Assembly (NCBI RefSeq): GCF_003668575.1
Contig: NZ_RCVZ01000002.1
Coordinates: forward strand, 372,001 to 436,000
Source: Falsibacillus albus
GTDB taxonomy: Bacteria > Bacillota > Bacilli > Bacillales > DSM-25281
DNA length: 64,000 nucleotides
Direction of reading: 5' to 3'
Within the stretch, counting starts at the first letter, position 1, and each line of letters begins with the position of its first letter. Below, in pieces: positions 44,330 through 53,335 of the stretch. The notes under the pieces are model-generated. The model saw only the letters and a program-made list of their open reading frames with translations. It did not search any database and had not been told where the DNA came from. The position numbers and the translations under genes are program-made.

Positions 44330-44400
44330 GGCAGGGGACTAACTCCCTTTCGCGGACGGACGGTCGAGCCTCCTCGCTCCGCTGGACATTGATACTTTTT
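44330..44400. repeat. GC-rich intergenic repeat-like block
   Basis: CTTTCGCGGACGGACGGTCGAGCCTCCTCGCTCCGC is GC-rich in an AT-rich gap and resembles the GGGCG-TCCGG-AGCCTCCTCG blocks found in Bacillus intergenic repeats. It ends near TTGAATCAAC, as the main repeat family does, but lacks its arms, so it is a diverged copy or a related family. Confidence 0.5.
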
Positions 44401-44448
44401 CCTTGAATCAACAAAACACGAAGAACATACGCATGCAATCATGGCTAT

Positions 44449-45216
44449 CTATTTCGGAAAATAATAATAAAACGATTCTATCTTCCCCTTTATCTCACAG
44501 CCGTTTCGCAGGAATACTTTTTGCATTTTGATATTACTCTCATGGGTGCTTCCGATATAGTAGGACGCTCCGATTTGTTTTAACTTATTCAATGATTGAT
44601 AGTGAATAGGAGAGCTGTGTCCCTTCCCCCGCTCCTCAGGCAATATCCCGAAATAAAACAGCCGTCCTTCATCGGCTGTCCCAGGTTCGATATGCGGAAT
44701 GGAGATGCCGATGGGGCAACCGTTCAATGAAATTAGGTTACAAGCATCCTCCCAAGCTTCGCCTAATTCGCTTTTGACTGATTGAAGATGTTCATCCATG
44801 GTGAGGGTTGATGGGGCATTGGCAGAACCAGACATACATCGTTCCCAGAACTTTTTAAAGTCTCCTTCCGTCAAGACGCCCTTACTCAATGATTCCCACT
44901 TATAATCTTTATTGCTTTGGACTTTTTTGAGATCCCGATATACCACAACCTTTGAAGCATGGGGTTGGAAGCCAAGATCTTTCAGTATTTGTGCCAATTC
45001 TAAATAATGCACTGATGTTTGTTGAATCGCAGCACTTATCCTTTTTAGATTCAGCTTCATTCCTGTATCTATTAAATTCATCAGGCCTGTTTTTATTTGG
45101 TCTATACATGGGTCGCACCCAGTCATTTCTTCAATTGCGATATAATCTGGAAGTCCGTTCAAAATATTGAAGAAGTCCTTTAAATTACTATCTATCTTCA
45201 CTTTCAGGTGGTCCAT
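44449..45216 (-). CDS. GNAT-family protein
   Basis: A 255-residue protein whose C-terminal half is GNAT-like: LFYFGILPEERGKGHSSPIHYQSLNKLKQIG (motif A) and SNIKMQKVFLRNGCEIKG (motif B). The N-terminal half is also GNAT-like in layout (LAQILKDLGFQPHASKVV), so it may be a tandem GNAT with one degenerate domain. GAAGGGAC lies 8 nt before the ATG. Substrate unknown. Confidence 0.8.
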   Translation of the reverse strand: MDHLKVKIDSNLKDFFNILNGLPDYIAIEEMTGCDPCIDQIKTGLMNLIDTGMKLNLKRISAAIQQTSVHYLELAQILKDLGFQPHASKVVVYRDLKKVQSNKDYKWESLSKGVLTEGDFKKFWERCMSGSANAPSTLTMDEHLQSVKSELGEAWEDACNLISLNGCPIGISIPHIEPGTADEGRLFYFGILPEERGKGHSSPIHYQSLNKLKQIGASYYIGSTHESNIKMQKVFLRNGCEIKGKIESFYYYFPK

Positions 45217-45348
45217 ATCAAAAAGTCCCTTCTCTTAAACATTAGGATACTTGAAAATGCTTTATGTCCTCTTTCTTTATATTTGTGCCAAATCCCTGCA
45301 TTTTTTTCAGTGCGGTCCCAGCTAAGGAATTAATAGTCTGTAGAATAA

Positions 45349-46131
45349 CTAATGATTTTTTTCCTGTTTCATTTTTTCTTGTTTTTGAAGATGGTTAGCC
45401 AACATGAGCCCCACCTTATGCAACAGCATCATCAGTATGCCCGCCAACAATTGATCCACCCTTTCATTTATGGCAATGGGCGTGAAGCTGCTGATCGGAC
45501 CTATCTGAGAATAATTGCAGAGGTTGGCTGAATAATCTTTCAAAAATGGATTTTCCGAAATCCAAGGAAGTGCATTGATAATAAATATAAGACATGCAGG
45601 AGTGATCAATAAACCGCTGAAAAGAATATATATTCTTTTGTGATTTTGTGTAAATGGGGTCCGTGAATCCTTCGCTGCAATGGGCCACCACATGCTAAAA
45701 CTTAATGTACACAGCCCAATGAAGTATATTTGGTGAAAGGTCGGATGGAGAAAAAAGAAGACCAGCATGAAAGGAAGGTGATAGAAGAACAGCATGACAG
45801 CAAATAGAAGTAAATTTACGAAATGGAATTTCATGAAGCGATTGATTATTTGAACTTCCGGAAGCCCCGATAAAAGTATGGGAGGAATAATAAAAAAAAG
45901 GATGCTCATTTGAGTCATATGTATGAAGAATGCTAAATGGATAATCATGCGAAAGGGACTCCCAATCGTGACATACAGCAATCCCATTGAAAGGAAAAAA
46001 CGTTTGGAAGGCTGGCCAAGGATACTTTCACACTTGATCCAAAATAAGTACATTGTCAATGAAAAGGTAAGCCCTATCAATAACGGAAGATCCCACTCGA
46101 TATAATCTGTGAGCAAGGATAACGTGTGCAT
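45349..46131 (-). CDS. CtaG-like (caa3 assembly) membrane protein
   Basis: A 260-residue multi-span protein with about seven hydrophobic segments, resembling CtaG/YozB-type caa3 oxidase assembly factors: SPFRMIIHLAFFIHMTQMSILFFIIPPILLSG, FHLPFMLVF-like YHLPFMLVFFFLHP and the C-terminal DQLLAGILMMLLHKVGL. The family normally has more metal-binding His/Met; those in HLAFFIHMTQM are kept. GGGAGG lies 6 nt before ATG 46131; the frame's upstream extension is spurious. No oxidase genes are adjacent. Confidence 0.8.
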   Translation of the reverse strand: MHTLSLLTDYIEWDLPLLIGLTFSLTMYLFWIKCESILGQPSKRFFLSMGLLYVTIGSPFRMIIHLAFFIHMTQMSILFFIIPPILLSGLPEVQIINRFMKFHFVNLLLFAVMLFFYHLPFMLVFFFLHPTFHQIYFIGLCTLSFSMWWPIAAKDSRTPFTQNHKRIYILFSGLLITPACLIFIINALPWISENPFLKDYSANLCNYSQIGPISSFTPIAINERVDQLLAGILMMLLHKVGLMLANHLQKQEKMKQEKNH

Positions 46132-46187
46132 AGATTCCCTCCCCAAACAGCAGTCTACATACACATGTTTATGCCAGGTGGGAAGGA

Positions 46188-46355
46188 TTATAACAAGGCA
46201 TTCGAAATTGACTGTAATGAGATATTTTTCACATTCCACATCTCATGCTTCATGGATTCATATTTTTTATATTCACCATTGAATGAGGACAATTTTAAAC
46301 GATCGGCTTCGCCTAAATCAACTACATCAAGCCGTTCATCGATTACAGATTTCAT
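46188..46355 (-). CDS. Possible 55-residue protein, start uncertain
   Basis: A short frame MKSVIDERLDVVDLGEADRL...SISNALL with coding-like composition, too short for most gene callers. Its own ATG has only a weak AAGG 8 nt upstream. Just before, AGGAGGGAGGGGGG drives an out-of-frame MHLNKEGIRNEICNR that stops over this start, so it could be a frameshifted gene or a coupled leader. The rest of 46132-46449 holds nothing I can support. Confidence 0.3.
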   Translation of the reverse strand: MKSVIDERLDVVDLGEADRLKLSSFNGEYKKYESMKHEMWNVKNISLQSISNALL

Positions 46356-46449
46356 TCCTGATGCCTTCTTTATTCAAATGCATCCCCCCTCCCTCCTTGC
46401 ATACGCCTTTTCTTGTTTAAATTCTTCTGTCCATGATCGATGCCATAAA

Positions 46450-46899
46450 TCATGACTGCCCACTCCTGGAAGATGAATTTCTTTTTGCCAGTCGATCAGC
46501 GAGCTTTACATTTTCCTTCAAATAAGGCGGCAAGTCAGGACGTTGAAGAATCTCCTCTGTCGTCATCCAAAAAACAGCTTCGACCTCATGCGGACTTTTG
46601 GGATAGGCTGTTCCTGAATAGTGATCGCAAAGGAAGACGATATCCATGACATGGATCCCAGAATCCGTCATAAATGTGGAGCTATTGACGTATTGAAGGT
46701 TGGATACCTCGATTCCGACTTCTTCGAAGATCTCCCGTTTAAGTGTGCGTTCCAATATATCAGTTGAATTTTCTTCGATTTCACACTGACCGCCAACAAG
46801 TGATAACATCCCCGCTGCATGTTCTTCATGCTTGCTACGTTCAATCAGAAGCCAGCGGCCATCATGATGGATGGCCCCTTCCACATTGACAATGTACAT
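46450..46899 (-). CDS. NUDIX hydrolase
   Basis: A 149-residue NUDIX protein. The box reads GGQCEIEENSTDILERTLKREIFEEVGIE, with REIFEEVG intact and a slightly long first part. GGAGG lies 7 nt before ATG 46899, so the upstream 32-codon extension in the same frame is not used. Substrate unknown. Upstream of it begins a 1.1-kb gap with a tandem repeat. Confidence 0.86.
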   Translation of the reverse strand: MYIVNVEGAIHHDGRWLLIERSKHEEHAAGMLSLVGGQCEIEENSTDILERTLKREIFEEVGIEVSNLQYVNSSTFMTDSGIHVMDIVFLCDHYSGTAYPKSPHEVEAVFWMTTEEILQRPDLPPYLKENVKLADRLAKRNSSSRSGQS

Positions 46900-47027
46900 A
46901 CGACTACCTCCAAAAAAAATGATGTATATATATTTCAATGAAAAATGGAGAAATCCCTTTAAAAGGGGGAAACGAATGATTGATGACTTAATCAAACTTC
47001 AAATTTGAAACTTTTCCTGCTTCTGAT

Positions 47028-47575
47028 TCCCTTCCGACCAGCTTTCTCCCAGTGAAGGGCACCAGAACTCCATTCTGATTCCCTTCAGCACAACTTATCC
47101 CCCGTGACGGGCACCAGAACACCATTCTGATTCCCTTCAGTACACCTTATCCCCCTTGACGGGCACCAGAACTCCATTCTGATTCCCTTCAGTACACCTC
47201 ATCCTCCGTGACGGGCACCAGATCTTCATTCTGATTTCCTTCAGCACAACTTATCCCCCGTGACGGGCACCAGAACACCATTCTGATTCCCTTCAGTACA
47301 CCTTATCCCCCTTGACGGGCACCAGAACTCCATTCTGATTCCCTTCAGTACACCTCATCCTCCGTGACGGGCACCAGATCTTCATTCTGATTTCCTTCAG
47401 CACAACTTATCCCCCGTGACGGGCACCAGAACACCATTCTGATTCCCTTCAGTACACCTTATCCCCCTTGACGGGCACCAGAACTCCATTCTGATTCCCT
47501 TCAGTACACCTCATCCTCCGTGACGGGCACCAGATCTTCATTCTGATTTCCTTCAGACCAACTCTTGCCTCCCTG
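47028..47575. repeat. 52-bp tandem repeat with 156-bp higher-order period
   Basis: Ten units of 52 bp plus a partial one, each built on CCCTTCAG...ACGGGCACCAGA...CATTCTGAT. The first unit is diverged. The next nine are three subtypes (a, b, c) in the order abc-abc-abc, so a 156-bp block repeats three times (47090-47244, 47245-47400, 47401-47556). The second and third blocks are identical and the first lacks a single C. There are no spacers, so it is not CRISPR, and no long frame runs through it. Confidence 0.95.
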
Positions 47576-47631
47576 TAAAGATTCGATCTTATTCAAAATT
47601 TTTTCTGCTATTAGTAAAAAATAATAAAATG

Positions 47632-47695
47632 TTGATTTCCGCTGCAGGATGCTCTCTTTCCGAGGGGCGGGCGGTGAGCCCGCCACAGCGACTCT
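47632..47695. repeat. Dispersed palindromic repeat, copy H (fragment)
   Basis: TTGATTTCCGCTGCAGGATG, CTCTTTCCGAGGGGCGGGCGG and GAGCCCGCC only. It lies just after the tandem array. The rest of 47696-48011 before the permease is AT-rich with no gene. Confidence 0.75.
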
Positions 47696-48011
47696 ATATT
47701 ATCTTCTTGTATCATTAAATTCCTCTTTGCTAGGGTCAATAATAACTTGGTTTGTATTATTTGATATTTTATTTAGGGAATGACAACTTCCATAGATTTA
47801 TATGTATATTCATTCATTCATTCTTCTCCAATTAACACGCATAGTTAATTCTCTCCTAAAAAGCCTATCTAAAAGACTTAAACAAAATCATTCAAATAAT
47901 GAAAATTAATAGAAAAGTTTTATTTTAATGAAATAGATTGTATAAATATGCTTATCGATGTATTCTTATTTTGCTTTACTAATTATTTATCTACCAGAAA
48001 GGGAAACAGCC

Positions 48012-49412
48012 ATGAATTCTACATCAAAAAAGAAGCTTGGTGTATTGGGATTATCAATCATCAGCGTCAACACCATACTTGGTTTAAAAAATATTCCTTA
48101 TGCAGCGACAGTCGGACCATCTGCCATTTTATTTTGGGTGGTTGCCGCACTGCTTTATTTCATCCCGATCAGTTTGATTGTGGCAGAGCTATCGACCACC
48201 TATCCGGAACAGGGTGGAATCAGCGCATGGGTAAACCGTGCATTCGGCCAAAAGGCAAGTTTTTTATGCAGTTGGTTTTATTGGGTGGCAAATTTCACAT
48301 ACTACCCATCCCTGCTGCTCGGAATAACTGTCAATATCTCATATGCCATCAATCAACACCAAATCATTGATAACAATTGGCTTCGAACGATCATCGCCCT
48401 GACTATCTTCTGGAGCGTGACGCTTCTGACATTGCGCGGAACCAAAATGAGCGAAAAGCTGGCAGCGATCGGAACACCGATCGGCCTTGTCGTTCCTGTC
48501 ATCTTGATCTTTGGTTTCGGAGCAATCAGCATTTTCAGCGGTCATCAATCAGCAACTGATTTCAATGCACATACCATCTTGCCAAATAATCTTTCTTTGG
48601 ATACCGTGATGTTCATATCAACTTTGATGTTTGCTTTTGCAGGAATGGAGATGCTTGGGACCATTGCCGGCGATGTAAAAAATCCACAGAGCACGTTCCC
48701 GAAAGCGATAGGGATAACGTCCGTGATCATCGGAGCGGTTTATATCCTAGGGACAATTGCGTTTCAGTTTGTCGTCAATATTAAACCTGACCAGACTGCA
48801 ACTGCCTTATATTTGTTTGCCGATCAAGTGACAGAGCAGTTCCACCTGCCATTTCATTTATCGCAAGTTCTCGGAATTTGCTTTGTTATTTCGATCATCG
48901 GCGCCTTATCGTTTTTAATCCTGAATCCAAGTGTCATGTTTTATGAAAGCGGGAAGAATATCCTGCAGGCTGCTCTTGCTAAGAAGAACAAATCCGATAT
49001 GCCTGCCAATTTGATTCTTTGGCAAGCAGCAGGGGTATCAGTCATTCTCCTGCTGTCAGGATTCATTCCTACCATTTCGAGTGCAGTGAACATGTTGATA
49101 TTCATGGCGACCCTTGCTTTCTTCATTCCTTATGTTTATCTGATTTTGGCTTATATCAAACTTAGGAAAATCGATCAATCCGTCATTCGTCCATTCAAAG
49201 TCAAAAATAATACACTGGCTTTGATCGTAGCTGGCGCAGGGTTGTTTTCCGTTGTCGCTACGATTGTATTAACCTTGATCCCTGCACCACATACCACTCT
49301 TTCGCAGTACGCGCCACTTGTGGTCGGCCCTGTCATTTTTGGAGTATTGGGACTCTGGTTTTATCAGATGGGAACGAGAGAAAGCAAATCCTTACTAAAG
49401 AAGGCAAGTTAA
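48012..49412 (+). CDS. APC-family amino acid permease (GadC/YjeM-like)
   Basis: A 466-residue permease with about 12 membrane segments: LGVLGLSIISVNTILGLKNIPYAA, AELSTTYPEQGGISAWVNRAFG, FAFAGMEMLGTIAGDVKNPQSTFPKAI and a hydrophilic C-terminus RESKSLLKKAS. The EQGGIYAW-like motif places it among glutamate/GABA-antiporter-like APC members. AAAGGGA precedes ATG 48012; upstream codons of the frame are not used. Substrate not decided. Confidence 0.87.
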   Translation: MNSTSKKKLGVLGLSIISVNTILGLKNIPYAATVGPSAILFWVVAALLYFIPISLIVAELSTTYPEQGGISAWVNRAFGQKASFLCSWFYWVANFTYYPSLLLGITVNISYAINQHQIIDNNWLRTIIALTIFWSVTLLTLRGTKMSEKLAAIGTPIGLVVPVILIFGFGAISIFSGHQSATDFNAHTILPNNLSLDTVMFISTLMFAFAGMEMLGTIAGDVKNPQSTFPKAIGITSVIIGAVYILGTIAFQFVVNIKPDQTATALYLFADQVTEQFHLPFHLSQVLGICFVISIIGALSFLILNPSVMFYESGKNILQAALAKKNKSDMPANLILWQAAGVSVILLLSGFIPTISSAVNMLIFMATLAFFIPYVYLILAYIKLRKIDQSVIRPFKVKNNTLALIVAGAGLFSVVATIVLTLIPAPHTTLSQYAPLVVGPVIFGVLGLWFYQMGTRESKSLLKKAS

Positions 49413-49413
49413 T

Positions 49414-49449
49414 AAAAAGCTCATCTTGCAAAGGCAAGATGAGCTTTTT
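49414..49449. terminator. Bidirectional terminator
   Basis: AAAAAGCTCATCTTGC and GCAAGATGAGCTTTTT form a perfect 16-bp stem around a small loop, between convergent genes. Confidence 0.92.
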
Positions 49450-49461
49450 GTATCATGTATT

Positions 49462-50493
49462 TTATTCAACGGCGCTTTCTAAAATCGAAAACGTACCATT
49501 GTCACAATTAATCTCTGCCATGGCGCCGTATGGCAAAATAAACTTCGGTTCGGTATGTCCGAAATTCATGTTATACAATATCGGCATGTCCTCCAGGCCA
49601 TATTCCTTCATGACCGTTTGAATTTCAATCTTATACTCCTCATAGTACTTTTCATCCTGTGGTTTTCCAAAGATGATTCCATTTGCTTTTTGCAGGATTC
49701 CTTGAGCTGCATAATTTCGCAGCCAATACGTCAAAAATTGGGGCTCAGGTTTATCTTCAGACGTTTCAAAAAATAGAATACTTTCCTTCCAATACTCCTC
49801 TTCCGGCCAAATCTTCGTTGACTTTGCAAATTCCAGGACCTCGATACAGCCGCCAATCAAGCTCCCCGTTGCGGAACCAGCTCCTTGCAGCACTTCGATT
49901 CCTGAATTGTTCTTCATGGATCGCCGTGTATGTTTATTATCTTCCTTCCATTCCAAACGTTCGCTCGTCCATTTGGCAGCGGCCAGAATTTCGCCTATCG
50001 GTTCATTGGAAAAAAGCGTCCGCTTCACCATTTCGACTGTATATGGATCCATCTCCACATTTTCTGCGAAATCCGTTAGTATCGCTGGTCCGTAAAACGA
50101 AGAGACTCCTGCCGTGTGGCAAAATAAATGTGAAATCGTTACATCGGAATAGCCCATGAATATTTTGGGATTATCACGAATGACATCGAAATCGATATAA
50201 GGAAGCAGTCGGATGCTATCGCTTCCGCCTATGTTGGCAATGATCCCTTTAATGTTTTCATCCTTGAAGGCAGTCATCAAATCCTCCGCACGCGCCTCCG
50301 GATGATGGTATAGATAGTCCCCGCCCTTCATGCTGTTTGGCATCGCGATCACATTCAGGCCAAAGACTTCTTCCAACCTTTGGACACCTTGCTTATATCG
50401 CCATCTCAGTTCCGGCTCACCTGCCCCTCCCCACGAGGGGCTTACAGTCGCAACTGTGTCACCTGGCTGCAATCTTTTTGGTTTTATCAACAT
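49462..50493 (-). CDS. S66 LD-carboxypeptidase (MccF-like)
   Basis: A 343-residue serine peptidase of family S66. The nucleophile Ser 116 is in IFMGYSDVT; GGSDSIRLLPYID, GGCIEVL and the C-terminal NMNFGHTEPKF with the catalytic His are present. The length and FFETSEDKPEP loop fit the MccF-type branch, which cleaves microcin C-like or amide-linked nucleotides, rather than muropeptide LdcA. GAGGGAG precedes the ATG. Confidence 0.88.
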   Translation of the reverse strand: MLIKPKRLQPGDTVATVSPSWGGAGEPELRWRYKQGVQRLEEVFGLNVIAMPNSMKGGDYLYHHPEARAEDLMTAFKDENIKGIIANIGGSDSIRLLPYIDFDVIRDNPKIFMGYSDVTISHLFCHTAGVSSFYGPAILTDFAENVEMDPYTVEMVKRTLFSNEPIGEILAAAKWTSERLEWKEDNKHTRRSMKNNSGIEVLQGAGSATGSLIGGCIEVLEFAKSTKIWPEEEYWKESILFFETSEDKPEPQFLTYWLRNYAAQGILQKANGIIFGKPQDEKYYEEYKIEIQTVMKEYGLEDMPILYNMNFGHTEPKFILPYGAMAEINCDNGTFSILESAVE

Positions 50494-50605
50494 GTTACTC
50501 CCTCATTTCAAGCACTCATTTTTTATCTATCTACAATATTATCTATTCTTGATAATACCTTTTCCATCAGATGCTGCTTCAGCATTCACTAAAGAACAGT
50601 TTGTT

Positions 50606-51490
50606 TTAAACATCAAAAAAGTTCGGGTTGAATCTATGCTCCAATTGAAATAAACGACGCTCTTCTTCTTGGTCCATCAATGATTTTTCTTTCAGTCTCA
50701 TGTAAAGACAACGAATAAAATGCTTTATATTTATTCTCTTCTTCAAGTTGGCAGCATCGACTGAAGAAGCCTTATCAACTTCAAGTTCATGTAGCCAATC
50801 TACTAGAATCCCGACTTTTACTTTTTTCTGAACAATCATTCCTATAACAGGAATCGCCATCCGTTCATCTTCTTCTGCATCAAAGACGGCAGGGGCATTT
50901 CCTAGCATATTCTTTATGCTGTTTAAAATCACAATGCACTCTTCCAGACCAGCAAATCGACTCTTGACACACTCATCAAGAGCGTCGCTGATATGTGCGG
51001 GGGCATGAGCCCAGCCTTTTCCATCAACAAAGCTTCTAAAATCCCTCTCTAGCGAGCAATATTTAGTTAATTGACACAATAATCCTTGAAAATCTTCTTC
51101 CCCCAGTAAATTCTCTTCATTATCGCGATGAAGAATCAAGGCAATCAGCAGCGAAGAAAATGACCTTAAAAATACACTGTCGCTCTCAATTTCGCCAATT
51201 TCAAAATATAACATCTTACTTGACTGGGCTTGCTCCAATAAATTCTTCAGCTCGGTTCCATTCAGGAGCTTTTGCTCAATCAGCCATTTAAAGAGAATGG
51301 TATATCCTAGGTCATCCCTCAATTCTCCGTCAGGTGAACTTAATGATCCCATGACAAGCTTCACTGCTTCAAATACACTATATTCATCGGGAAGACGGTA
51401 ATCATTATTCTTAATTTCCTGTAGCATATTTACTAATGACATTTTATATATTGTTGGTTCCCCTTTTCTATTAATATTTTGAGATTTCAT
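50606..51490 (-). CDS. DUF2785 domain protein
   Basis: An all-helical protein of up to 294 residues. SSPDGELRDDLGYTILFKWLIEQKLL and FVDGKGWAHAPAHISDALDECVKS are DUF2785 hallmarks. Function unknown. No ribosome site precedes ATG 51490; ATG 51442 (MSLVNMLQEIKNNDYRLP) fits the family's N-terminus better but its AAAGGGGA is 16 nt away, so the start is unsettled. Single gene. Confidence 0.8.
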   Translation of the reverse strand: MKSQNINRKGEPTIYKMSLVNMLQEIKNNDYRLPDEYSVFEAVKLVMGSLSSPDGELRDDLGYTILFKWLIEQKLLNGTELKNLLEQAQSSKMLYFEIGEIESDSVFLRSFSSLLIALILHRDNEENLLGEEDFQGLLCQLTKYCSLERDFRSFVDGKGWAHAPAHISDALDECVKSRFAGLEECIVILNSIKNMLGNAPAVFDAEEDERMAIPVIGMIVQKKVKVGILVDWLHELEVDKASSVDAANLKKRINIKHFIRCLYMRLKEKSLMDQEEERRLFQLEHRFNPNFFDV

Positions 51491-51678
51491 TTATTACGGC
51501 TTGAAATTTATCACAGTCAGCCTATACTTACGGTTGTTCCAAATGTTTGACTACATTCCACAATATTTTTAATTTCGACGAAATCCGCGAAATTCCTTTA
51601 GTTTTTACACACATACACTTTTGCCACTAGGAATTTTTCAATCTGCGATTGCACATTCTAATGAATGAGGTGAGATAT

Positions 51679-52137
51679 ATGAAAAATTCAAGATGGTTCT
51701 TATTAGGATTACTCATTGTTCCATGGTTGACATTCCCTTTGCTCGGAAAGAGCTCGATTAAACGATTTCTTCCTGCTGTTCTTATCATTACAGTAGTGAC
51801 AAAAATAATTGATATCATTGGAGACAAACGATATTGGTGGAAATTTTATCAAGATCTGCCTCCGATTAAAGGTGTGGATGTATTTAATCTTGGCCCATAT
51901 TTCATCACCAGCCTATGGATTTTAAAAATGACCTATCAAAAATTCTGGCTTTATGTACTGACTAACGTGGTCGTTCAATACCTCTTTATTTTCTTTGGGT
52001 TGGATTTTTTAAAGAAAATCGGCATCGTATCTTTAAAGAAAATACCCAAACTGCAGTATTGGGCGGTTGACTTATTCAGATTACTTTTGTTGTATGCCTT
52101 TCAAATGGGAAGAGATTATTATACAAAGAAAATATAA
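51679..52137 (+). CDS. Membrane protein of CBO0543-like family, copy 2
   Basis: A 152-residue protein with four or five hydrophobic segments, paralogous to the gene at 43702-44166 (shared VPWL, K-S-S-I-K-R-F-L-P, WW and NLGPYF/ILGPFF blocks). GAGGTGA lies 5 nt before ATG 51679. Function unknown. It is 7.5 kb from its paralogue and on the opposite strand. Confidence 0.7.
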   Translation: MKNSRWFLLGLLIVPWLTFPLLGKSSIKRFLPAVLIITVVTKIIDIIGDKRYWWKFYQDLPPIKGVDVFNLGPYFITSLWILKMTYQKFWLYVLTNVVVQYLFIFFGLDFLKKIGIVSLKKIPKLQYWAVDLFRLLLLYAFQMGRDYYTKKI

Positions 52138-52258
52138 TGAATGGATTGCTTATCATAGCCAGAATATAATTTTAGGAATATTTACTGAAAAAACTGAAAA
52201 TATAAGTTAGCATATATAATGCGCACTAAAATTATCTATAAGGAGCTGGTTCTTTTGA

Positions 52259-52535
52259 GTGGACCCTAAATTATCCGGAACTTGGTATAATACATTATCT
52301 GTATATAACAATACCTCCTACTTTTGTGAATATTGCAGCAGCGAAACAACCCCGCAAAAAAGGTACAAGTGTGTGGAACCTCATTTATCAGGCAATCTCA
52401 CCACAGGAACTATTTTCATCTGCACGGAATGCAATAGACCTACCTTCTTTGAAAATCAATGAAAATATTCAAATACCCTCACTGAAATGGGCTAAAAAGC
52501 TTTCTACACACAGCTATTCTCCATTTAATTTTTAG
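52259..52535 (+). pseudogene. Remnant of a DUF4145-like zinc-ribbon protein
   Basis: A GTG-started frame (67 codons, 52259-52462) has FCEYCSSE and IFICTECNRPTFFENQ, the two Cys pairs that open DUF4145 proteins. It stops, and the +1 frame continues INENIQIPSLKWAKKL to 52535, like the family's next block. The usual long C-terminal helical domain is missing and a perfect terminator follows. A frameshifted, truncated copy is the simplest reading; an intact small zinc-ribbon protein is the alternative. AAGGAG lies 13 nt before the GTG. Confidence 0.45.
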
Positions 52536-52563
52536 AGGCTCTTTCTTGGAAGAGCCTCTAAAA
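52530..52563. terminator. Intrinsic terminator
   Basis: TTTTAGAGGCTCTT and AAGAGCCTCTAAAA form a perfect 14-bp stem with a 6-nt loop. Confidence 0.85.
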
Positions 52564-52647
52564 GATAATCTATTATTTATTTCTCATAATGTATTAAACT
52601 AAAATGGAATAGATACTGAAAAAATAATAGAAATGGGGCGTGAAAAA

Positions 52648-53193
52648 ATGGAGCTTACTTATGAGGTCATCCCGGATGAACAGATTGAACTTTGCCGGGA
52701 TGCCTGCAATGAACTGATGGCGTTTCAAAAGTCGAAAGCCCGCATAAAACCGGAATTGTTCGACAACATGAGCTTTGAAACACGATTGCTGCCTTCCATC
52801 CGAAACGCTGTACATAATCATACAGTTATCGTAAAAGACGGTGAAGAAATCGTCGGATATGTATATTCAAATGTTTCACCGAAAGAAGCCTATTCCAATG
52901 AATTTGCCATTTTTTTCGACCTGTCATCGGTCAGCAAAAGGAATGTAGGCTGCCTCTCCCAATTTTATATAAAGGATCAATACAGAAAATATGGAGTCGG
53001 TTCCAAGCTTTTTAACTTGTCGATGGAATGGCTGAAACAATTTGAAGATGTCGAGGATTATTTCATCTACGTCTCCAATGGAAATGAAAATGCATTAGAG
53101 TTCTACAAGCGAAAAGGTTTTTCTGTCAGCCATGATATATTGGACGGTTTCATCACCGTTTTGAGGAGTAAGAAACTGGTTGAGAAGGAATAA
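52648..53193 (+). CDS. GNAT-family N-acetyltransferase
   Basis: A 181-residue GNAT enzyme: CLSQFYIKDQYRKYGVGSKLFNLSMEWLKQF (motif A with RKYGVG) and YVSNGNENALEFYKRKGF (motif B). GGGGCGTG precedes ATG 52648; an ATG five codons earlier overlaps it. Substrate unknown. Confidence 0.87.
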   Translation: MELTYEVIPDEQIELCRDACNELMAFQKSKARIKPELFDNMSFETRLLPSIRNAVHNHTVIVKDGEEIVGYVYSNVSPKEAYSNEFAIFFDLSSVSKRNVGCLSQFYIKDQYRKYGVGSKLFNLSMEWLKQFEDVEDYFIYVSNGNENALEFYKRKGFSVSHDILDGFITVLRSKKLVEKE

Positions 53194-53261
53194 AGGTTTC
53201 TTCTTTTCGAAGGGCGTACTGGATGAAGGTCCAATACGCCTTGTTGTTTTTTCATCAAGCT

Positions 53262-53335
53262 CTTTTCATAAGGTTTGTGTAAGGTTTAATACCGCTGCAT
53301 ACTGGCTCATCCGGAGTGCCTTGTTTCCTGATCCT
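53262..53335. repeat. Dispersed palindromic repeat, copy I (degenerate)
   Basis: TTTTCATAAGGTTTGTGTAAGG, TTAATACCGCTGCA, CTCATCCGGAG and CCTGATCC can be aligned with the family in order, with many changes. It overlaps the 3' end of the downstream Dph6-like gene, supplying its last codons. Confidence 0.5.

Noticed and set aside
46126-46455. 109-codon plus-strand frame
   Set aside because: It is antisense to better small frames and to the ctaG-like start, has no ribosome site and no protein-like motif.
47028-47575. CRISPR array
   Set aside because: Repeats are contiguous 52-bp units without unique spacers, subtypes recur in fixed order, and no cas genes are present.
47501-47686. 61-codon frame across the end of the tandem array
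   Set aside because: It combines tandem-repeat and dispersed-repeat sequence and lacks a ribosome site.
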